From: Chrysoperla carnea
Taxonomy: Eukaryota; Arthropoda; Insecta; Neuroptera; Chrysopidae
Length of the DNA: 64,000 nt
Direction: 5' to 3'
Assembly: GCF_905475395.1 (NCBI RefSeq)
Contig: NC_058339.1
Location: 10,796,001-10,860,000 of the forward strand
Part shown: piece by piece, positions 57,123 to 64,000 of the stretch
Numbering within the stretch: the stretch's first letter is position 1
Layout: each line of letters starts with the position of its first letter
Notes under the pieces: model-generated
What the model was told of the DNA's origin: nothing
Database searches by the model: none
What the model saw: only the letters and a program-made list of their open reading frames with translations
Translations under genes and position numbers: made by a program

Positions 57123-57745
57123 CATGCAGAGTTTCTGAGATATCGCAATGTTTGGATCGATTTTAGCCCGTATCTCAAAACTCTTCGACTTGTCATCAAA
57201 TGCATCCGATTTTTGTACTTTTTGGGTCAAAATTACCTTATAGACTGAGTTTTATCGAAATTGGAGACAAAAAATTTTTTTTCGATTTTTTGCAATTTTT
57301 TAAGGGGTACGCAACCCTTTGAAAAAATCGAGAAAAACGGGAAAAAATTATTTTGTATGGAATTTAATGAAACTTGGTGGATGGGGTAATTTCGATCCAA
57401 AAAGTATAAAAATCCAGTTAATTTAATGATAGGATGCACAGTTTCTGAGATATCGCAATATTTGGGTCGATTTTAGTCCGTATCTCCAAAACTATTCGAT
57501 CAGTCAACAAATGCACCCGATTTTTGTACTTTTTGGGTCAAAAAAAATTTGTTTTGGAATTTGATGAAACTTGGTGGATTGGGTAATTTTGATCCAAAAA
57601 GTTTAAAAATCGGCTTAGTTTAATGATTGGATGCAGAGTTTTTGACATATCACAATATTTGGATCGATTTTAATCCGTATCTCAAAAACTATTCGACCAG
57701 TCAACAAATGCACCCAAGTTTTGTACTTGTCAAAATTATTTTATG
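57123..57745 (+). repeat. 310-bp AT-rich repeat family, array 3
   Basis: The largest array. CAGAGTTTCTGAGATATCGC-type starts are at 57127, 57437 and 57633; the first step is 310 bp and the second is shortened by an internal deletion. Every unit keeps GGGTCAAAATTACC and CCGTATCTCAAAA phrases. The minus-strand frame 57233-57439 is a by-product. Confidence 0.88.
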
Positions 57746-58676
57746 TGTAAAAACAAAAGTTAAATTTATTACGTTATCATTTCTATAAATGAAATAGGAT
57801 TTTGTATTACCTACTTAAACTAAAAATAATTTTGTATGAGTTACGAAATTGACTGGAAATATATTTTTTGAAACAATTGTTGTGCTGGTATATTTATGTA
57901 ATAACTTCGTTTTTGTATTTTTAATTTAATTGAAGGAAATTATATTGCAAATTTTATTTTTTTAATTATGAATTCTAAATAGTGCAATACAATTTCAATT
58001 ACAACCAAACGTCATGAAATCGAATAACCTTTAAAAATGTGTATTCATTATTGACAACAATTTATTTAAAAAAAATTTCTAACATTCTGTTTACAATCAG
58101 AGCTGCTCCGGATATTAAAATTCCGGTGATGTGTTTTGTAATTATATTATTACTTAATAATGAATATTTTTATAAAAAATTTAATTAACACAAAAATAAA
58201 TCAATACGATTTACTTCCAACAAAATTGAAATGATTTAGCAGAAAGTTTCAAAAAAACTATAATTCCAAATTTTAATTGATTTGAGGGTTTGTAGACGCA
58301 TGAAAAAATGTTTAAGTAGAGTTAGTAGTATTATCATACTATTATAAGTTTTATCAAAGATAATAAAGGATAATTCAAGGATTTTTCGAAATAAATTTCG
58401 ATTTTTACCACAATTTTTGTCTTATAAAAATACGTATTTGGACTACCAAGTAGTCATCATCAGTATGAATTAGCTATAAATAGCGTATGTTTCTCATTGC
58501 TAATTTGGTGAACTGGATCAAAATTTATAACCTAAGTCTATGTTCAAAAAAATTAGTACTTCTTAAAATTGCTACTACAGTCTCATAGAGTTCCAAAACT
58601 CCGAGTTATGCCTTTTTCTGAGTAGAATGCTAAAAATTTAAGTAGGAAAAATTCAAATGTTACACAAAAGATGAAG
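57746..58676. other. AT-rich intergenic stretch
   Basis: Nothing recognised apart from a small hairpin near 58440 (GGACTACCAAGTAGTC). Confidence 0.45.
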
Positions 58677-58683
58677 AAGAACT

Positions 58684-59103
58684 AAGTTAGGTTAGGTTAG
58701 GTTAGGGTGGCTGTCCTGAGGTGGGACACACCCGGCCACTTCTTCATGAACCATTTGGAGCTGTTTAAGAAAAGCAAGAGAGCTTTGACATCGACGAGAG
58801 GTCGTTAAAGAGAGGCTGACTCAAGTAAGTTCACTTCCTCATGGCAAGAGCTGGGCAGTGACAGAGAAGATGAGACATTGTCTCCTCCTCGTCACTACTG
58901 TGACAGCTCCTACAGTAGTTGTGATACACTGCCAGGCCTAAGCGTTCAGCATGCTTGCCGCCCAGCCAGTGTCCTGTGATAGCCGCAACAACTTTGCGAA
59001 CCGAGGGTCTTGGAAGTGATATGAGATCTAAGGAACGCCTGCGATTGTACTCAGACCATATCTGTTTTTTAGTACCACAAGTACGTTCCTCCCTCCATCT
59101 AAT
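58684..59103 (-). mobile_element. 5'-truncated LINE, 3' end with RNase-H-type C-terminus
   Basis: Minus strand: the last part of ORF2, a 3' UTR of about 110 bp, a TGTCC..GGACA stem-loop at about 58712-58726 and a (CCTAA)n tail at 58706-58685. A candidate 7-bp target duplication AAGAACT lies at 58677-58683 and 59104-59110. Severe 5' truncation is usual for LINE copies. Confidence 0.88.
58829..59103 (-). pseudogene. LINE ORF2 C-terminal fragment
   Basis: The minus-strand frame reads WREERTCGTKKQIWSEYNRR, then SVRKVVAAITGHWLGGKHAE, RLGLAVYHNYCRSC and HLLCHCPALAMRK, ending at TGA about 58829. The TGHW..GKHAERLGL stretch and the following C-X2-C..H-X3-C zinc-knuckle-like motif are the usual end of reverse-transcriptase/RNase H polyproteins in Jockey/I/R1-group LINEs. 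No stop interrupts the surviving part; everything upstream was lost at insertion. The plus-strand frame 58955-59170 is its shadow. Confidence 0.85.
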
Positions 59104-59124
59104 AAGAACTCTGAATGAAACGAA

Positions 59125-59936
59125 AATTATTCATAATAAATTTTATAAAACGTCGAACTATGAACAATAATAATTAAAATTATTACATTATCACTATTTT
59201 TTAATGACAGAAAAAAATTTCACCTTGAAAATATATACATTTAGTGATATTTATGTCACTATTAAGTATTGTCATATTTTTTACAATAATTTTTATTATA
59301 ATTAGATATTTAATTAACCATAGCGAAAAATATTACCTTTTAAAGTAACATCCCGATGTTATGAATATGCTATTTTAAAAATATAAATCCTTGACAAACT
59401 TCCTTACCAATTAATTATTATTTTCTATTCGTATAGAAAAATCAAGGATGTCGATTTCTTTAAGATTTTTGTCTCTTTTGTAATATCTGTTAGGTTGGTT
59501 TAAGTACTAATGTCACAGTTTAACAGCTAAACAATTAATTTGAATGTAGCAAAATTTAAACTGGATTTTTCATATACATCTGTTTGAAATGTATGAATTT
59601 TTAGAATGTGACTTTTGGAATCATGTGTAAACGCGTGAACCTGCGGTCTTATATGTTACTTCTTATATCTTCGTAGCCCTCTGTAATACTTTAATTTTTT
59701 TTATGTAAAATCAATTTTTAATATAAGTTCAAAAACTAAAACTCTACTACAGGACGGCCCCCCAACTGTGATGAACATTTTATTTATTATGACAATTTTT
59801 TCTTGTTTCATACTTTTTCGAACGTTATTTTTATTCCAAGTACATTTTACTTACAAAAAAAATAATATATTTACACAGGTAAGTATTACATCAAACTACG
59901 CATATTACTGCACCCAAAACTTCAAGTAAATTTTAC
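59125..59936. other. AT-rich intergenic stretch
   Basis: Nothing recognised. Confidence 0.5.
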
Positions 59937-59940
59937 TTAT

Positions 59941-60089
59941 GGATGTATGACCGAAAATTAATCATCAAATTTCATAATAAGATAAAGTTAACAATAATTT
60001 CAACCTTAAATCTAGCCTGCTCGTCAATACTTGCAGTCAATAAAAATGCGATCCTTTATGTCAAACATTGTTGTCATGCTCATACATCC
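59941..60089 (-). mobile_element. TTAA-family MITE T1, short copy C (149 bp)
   Basis: Left end GGATGTATGA and right end GTTGTCATGCTCATACATCC, as in the long copies, with most of the interior deleted. It is flanked by TTAT on both sides (59937-59940 and 60090-60093), not TTAA. Confidence 0.82.
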
Positions 60090-60093
60090 TTAT

Positions 60094-60828
60094 CTTGATG
60101 AGACTATTCATTGATATTTATTGATAGTTACATAGTTAATTGGCTTGGTAATTACATTACAGTATAATCAATTTGAAACATTTTAAGTGTACTAATAATA
60201 CTGATTAGTGTTTTTTTCTTTTTGTTACAGGTAATTAAGAATATTTTTAAACTAGCTACAATTATGTTTTCGTAATTTCGGTAAGTAAATTTCACTTGTG
60301 ATAAACATGCAATTATGTGAAGTTGAAACAAATTTTTACCGACTTATCTATGTAGGTATATTAAATCATTATCCAAAATAATCAATCAATGTTTTAGTAT
60401 ATTATTTTATACTTCAAAATCATTGTCTTATTTTTAAATCATTTCATTTTAATGGAAATTTTTTATTTTGCCAAAATACTTTCTATTTTATCGATTTACG
60501 ATGGAGGGGGTAAAATGGGATGTAGGTACTTGTTATTTACAAACATCTTCAATATTCTAAGGTTATCCATGAGTAGGTATTATCGTATATTTAATAAATA
60601 CTTAAATTTTGAATTTTATCAATTCTTACATTTATACCCTAATCTCTGAGGGTATCTCTAGGTCAGAAGTTTGTGTTGCTTAGAAATATTTATAGTAGAC
60701 GTAAAATTTTTGCACGAGTGTTCGTCCAACATCCAATTATGGACCCATTTCTACTCATTTCTATCCATTTTTGAATCCTTTCCAAAATTTTTTTGATATC
60801 AATTTCACCTTTGCCAATCGTGCTTTAA
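60094..60828. other. AT-rich intergenic stretch
   Basis: The 65-codon frame at 60452-60649 has no supporting feature. Nothing else recognised. Confidence 0.45.
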
Positions 60829-60829
60829 A

Positions 60830-60960
60830 TGAAAATCAATGCTTTAAGTAAAAAGTGCTTTAGCTCTTTCTGTATCTCAAACTTCTTGTTAAGTCGAAAA
60901 CTTATTAACTCAAAAATTTGTTGCCTTTCGCTAGAGGTTCGAGTTATCGAGGTTCCACTG
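60830..60960. mobile_element. Tigger-like right end
   Basis: GGTTCGAGTTATCGAGGTTCC then ACTG followed by TA (60961-60962) is the inverted form of a Tigger TIR. Sub-terminal repeats (AAGTCGAAAACTTATTAACTC) precede it. The left end was not located; 60830 is an estimate. The 96-codon frame at 60829-61119 starts in it and is not called. Confidence 0.55.
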
Positions 60961-60962
60961 TA

Positions 60963-61835
60963 CATGTTATTCAACTCTCTAAAGCCACTCGGTGACCGTC
61001 CAATTCTATTTCAAAATCAGTTTTTAATATTCTTGATCTCCAAACTTGAAGTGATCGAGCTGCGAAAAAGGCTTTATCGTCCTGTCGTGAATAGGTCGAA
61101 AAGATTTTCTTTTTATTAATGATCAAAAAATAAATCAGTGCAAGACATTTGAGATTGTGATTTTAAAATGAATTATTAAAGATTCCATGGGAATGCATAT
61201 TTTATCCATAGTTATAATTTTTCCACTTTTATGCTTTACTGAGCTAATTTACATTTTACGACGAATCGAACTGATAAAAGTATGGTCTCATTAATTGTCT
61301 TCAAAGGCACGCATAGATATCATTTTATAAAATTTGTGGTACAAACTCCTGCGCCTATTAAAATATTGTTATGTTCAGGCAGAGTATACTTAATTCTAGC
61401 GCTGCTAAAACATACTACATACATTAGATTATAATAATGTACAATCAATTTTGCGCTCTAATTCATATAAATAACAATTCTGAGAATATATTATATTATG
61501 AAAATTACAGTTAACCTTCATTTCTAGCAAATATTAAATGCTATATATTTTATACCATACCTTTGATGTCTGTCTGTAGTCAAGTTTATAACGTAATCTG
61601 AACTTAAATCAAAATTGGATTAATTCATTTTACATTTATTTTAGTTCAATTTATTTGTACTTTTTGTCTGGGAAATTCACGCTAAAAACTGTGCGAGATA
61701 ATTGTGTTTTTGAGTTTTTAAATTAATTTATTTTAGAATTTTTAGTGTCCAGACACACTCTTATTAAATTATATTATTTTGATAATATAGATATCTTTCT
61801 TCAATTATCAAAACTCTAACTATAGTCGTCTCTGT
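60963..61835. other. Intergenic stretch
   Basis: A short TTATACCATACCTTTGATGTCTGTCTGTA trace at about 61549 may be the worn start of another INE-1-like copy, with nothing convincing after it. No gene seen. Confidence 0.4.
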
Positions 61836-62176
61836 TCATCAAATGATGGATCTTCGATGAACTCATAATTAAATTAAAATTTTGTTTTTATATCATCGAC
61901 AACCTAATATTTTTATGGTATAAACTACAAGATTATCTAAATATTTTAGATAGTTTTTTATCACAATCTCTAGATTTTTTGATATAGAAATTTCCAATTG
62001 AAAAAGATAACCTATATGATTCATCATTTTTCAGCCAACTTTGAACGATAAAATAATAATAAAAAGTCCGATGACCTAGGAATTTTTTGTGATTTTTGGA
62101 AACTTTGTTAATAAAAAAATGTATTTATAAAGTTTTATTTAAATCCCTAGTATTATTCAAGACTTGCTATCTCCTT
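61836..62176 (-). repeat. 360-bp dispersed repeat, copy 2
   Basis: Reverse complement of 45321-45690. It ends at CTATCTCC, immediately before the TTAA that precedes MITE copy B. Confidence 0.85.
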
Positions 62177-62178
62177 AA

Positions 62179-62820
62179 GGATGTATGAGCATGGTAGTGG
62201 GGGCACTAATTTAAAAATAGATATTTTCAATTTTGATGATGATTTCAATTTATATTATTACTTGACGATATAAGACGAAAAGTAAGAATAAAATTTTTCG
62301 ATATCTGGCTTAATTTTCAAAATATCGAAAATTGAAAATTTTGTTTAATTATTTTGCTTTCGATATTTCGAAAACCAAGACACATATCGAAAAATTTTAT
62401 TCTTATTTTTCGTCCACATTCATGAAGTTATAACAAAATTCATCATCAAAGTTGAAAATAAGATAAAAATAATTTCAAACCTTAATCTACCCTGCTCTTA
62501 CATTCCTTATATGGACGGTGACACTTAGTTTTTTTCTTTTCTAATTCATTGCTAATATGTTTACTTTCTATTAAAAAGTTTTTTTTTAATTTGTTTTCAT
62601 TCATTCCAAATGAATATTATCAAAAACTTCCAAAATATGTCGTTTTTTGAGATTCCTCCATAAGAGCCAATGTATTTTATATCGATTTTTAATGACTTTT
62701 TTCTTAAAAATTTGCACGGATACCTAAGCGAATTTTAACCACATATTCTTTGAGTAAAAGACTACCTACAAACAAATTTTGAGCCTTTAAATAAAACATT
62801 GTTGTCATGCTCATACATCC
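62179..62820 (-). mobile_element. TTAA-target MITE, family T1, copy B (642 bp)
   Basis: Perfect ends GGATGTATGAGCATG / CATGCTCATACATCC with exact TTAA on each side (62175-62178 and 62821-62824). Full-length match, in reverse, to copy A at 14502-15139. Inserted at the edge of the 360-bp repeat. Confidence 0.92.
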
Positions 62821-62824
62821 TTAA

Positions 62825-63224
62825 AAGGGTATTCAATTTTAAAATATTTTTTGTATACACATAGAGTAAGTTTGAATATTATGTAAGAAGTAATGTAAGA
62901 CGTAATTTTCAATTCAAAACATAGATTTGTTAAATTAACTACTCAATTATTCAAATTAGATTGCGAATAAAATGAATCGTAGTAATGTGTTCGTAGACGA
63001 ATAGTTCAAACGACAAGCTTGTTTTTATTATTATTATTTGTTTTTAAACAGCTGTGTGTATGAAAGCTATGCCAAACGCGTATTAAATCGCCTTCATATT
63101 CAATTATGAAGCTAGTCGATTTTGTTGGTTCAAAAACTCATGAGCACAATTTACCTTTTGATCGTTTATTTCGAAAATTACCCCTGTTCTAAATAAAAAA
63201 ATGTTCTATAATATTACCATAATC
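62825..63224. other. Intergenic stretch
   Basis: Nothing recognised. Confidence 0.5.
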
Positions 63225-64000
63225 AAAATTTGCGCTTAATTCCGTGACCAGGACTCTGCCTTCTTGAAATCTATAAGAGATAGAATAATTTTGGTCGCAA
63301 ATTTGAAAAGTATGGCCCAAATTTTGTAGAATTACATACTTGGTTTATCAAAATTGGATAAAATTTGGATGTGATAGAGCAAAATAAAATTTTTTGGATT
63401 TTTCTGATGACGTCATAAAGTTAAAAAATTTGATTTTTTTGATAACACAGACAAATTTGATCCGATCTTATTAGACTTTTTTTTGAAATCCACTAATTTT
63501 ATGTCATTCTTTTCAGCTGTGAAGTCAGTTTTTCGCTAGCTATCACTTATGAGCTTAATTCCGGGACCAGGATTCCACATTCTGGAAACCTATTAGAGCT
63601 AGGTTAATTTTTATCACAAATTGGAAAATTTTGACCCAAATTTAGTAGGATTACATACTTGGTTTACCGAAATTGGATAAAATTTGGATGTGATAGAGCA
63701 AAATTAAATTTTTTGGATTTTGATGACGTCATAAAGTTGAAAAATACGATTTTTTTGATAACATAGGCAAATTTGATCCGATTTGATTGGAATTTTTTAT
63801 AAAATCCACTAATTTTGGGTTATTTTTTTCGGCTGTGATGCCAGTTTTTTGCTAGCTATTACTTATGAGCTTAATTCCAGGACCAGGATTCCACATTCTG
63901 GAAATCTATTAGTGCTAGGTTAATTTTGATCACAAATTTGAAAACTATGACTCCAATTTAGTATGATTACTTAATTACATAAAAAATGAAATGCTCCCAA
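63225..64000 (-). repeat. 315-bp satellite, second array (runs off the window)
   Basis: GCTTAATTCCRKGACCAGGA starts units at 63234, 63553 and 63869 (steps 319 and 316 bp). Same satellite as 18872-19822 in the opposite orientation; unit phrases AACCTATTAGAGCTAGGTTA and GATGACGTCATAAAGTT recur. The array continues past the window end. Confidence 0.92.

Noticed and set aside
58955-59170. 71-codon plus-strand frame as a gene
   Set aside because: It is antisense to the LINE ORF2 fragment, whose conserved motifs read on the minus strand.
12560-63000. Large-scale inverted symmetry, because several repeat pairs (12.6/36.9, 14.5/62.2, 18.9/63.2, 45.3/61.8, 49.6/54.2 kb) are in opposite orientation
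   Set aside because: The midpoints of the pairs differ widely, so one inversion or palindrome cannot explain them; independent insertions can.

Overview
The window is AT-rich, intron- and repeat-dominated nuclear DNA from an animal, most likely an insect. Evidence: eukaryotic tRNA genes with internal A and B boxes, TTAGG-tailed SINE and LINE copies, Tigger/pogo, hAT, PIF/Harbinger-like and TTAA-target DNA transposons, and a dozen copies of a short element built like the Drosophila INE-1/DINE-1 group (TATACC hairpin start, GTCCGTCC runs, T-run target). Order and species cannot be fixed from this sequence; the INE-1-like family and some of the other repeats would fit Diptera.

Gene content is very low. 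The firm genes are five tRNA-Ser(UGA) genes: three in tandem at 2.2-2.6 kb and two at 12.07-12.32 kb. All sit in 171-bp repeat units, and the two clusters share upstream flanks, so one is a segmental copy of the other. The only credible protein-coding sequence is a low-complexity first-exon candidate at 29190-29559 (+) that ends at a good splice donor. Nearly all other open frames are chance frames in repeats.

Layout. 0.2-2.0 kb: GGCCCA-rich minisatellites (48-bp and 103-bp units) between short inverted ends. 2.2-2.6 kb: tRNA cluster 1. 3.85-6.12 kb: transposon with about 660-685-bp terminal inverted repeats, holding an INE-1-like element and the relic of a cysteine-rich protein. 6.8-9.0 kb: two INE-1-like copies. 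11.1-12.3 kb: another copy, then tRNA cluster 2. 13.4-16.5 kb: a palindromic MITE, a TTAA-target MITE and a Tigger element inserted in a tRNA-derived repeat. 18.9-19.8 kb: a 315-bp satellite, seen again inverted at 63.2-64.0 kb. 22-25 kb: a 310-bp repeat family and an INE-1-like copy. 25.8-28.25 kb: small MITEs and a SINE with a 9-bp target duplication inside a hAT-like element. 28.4-29.6 kb: the candidate promoter and first exon. 32.7-35.9 kb: TTAA element, tRNA-like repeat, hAT-like copy 1. 39.9-42.5 kb: a Harbinger-like element abutted by hAT-like copy 2, which carries a second, ZBED5/Charlie-like hAT. 42.9-57.7 kb: more MITEs, INE-1-like copies, a pair of long foldback elements and a perfect palindrome. 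58.7-59.1 kb: the 3' end of an RNase-H-type LINE. 59.9-62.8 kb: more TTAA-target MITEs.

The most informative relationships are (i) the SINE at 27.65 kb and the LINE at 58.7 kb share a 3' stem-loop and a CCTAA tail, which suggests the LINE class mobilised the SINE; (ii) the second hAT inserted in copy 2 at CTCTAGAG, and copy 1 keeps the uninterrupted site; (iii) INE-1-like copies make up about 9% of the window and three of them look recent.
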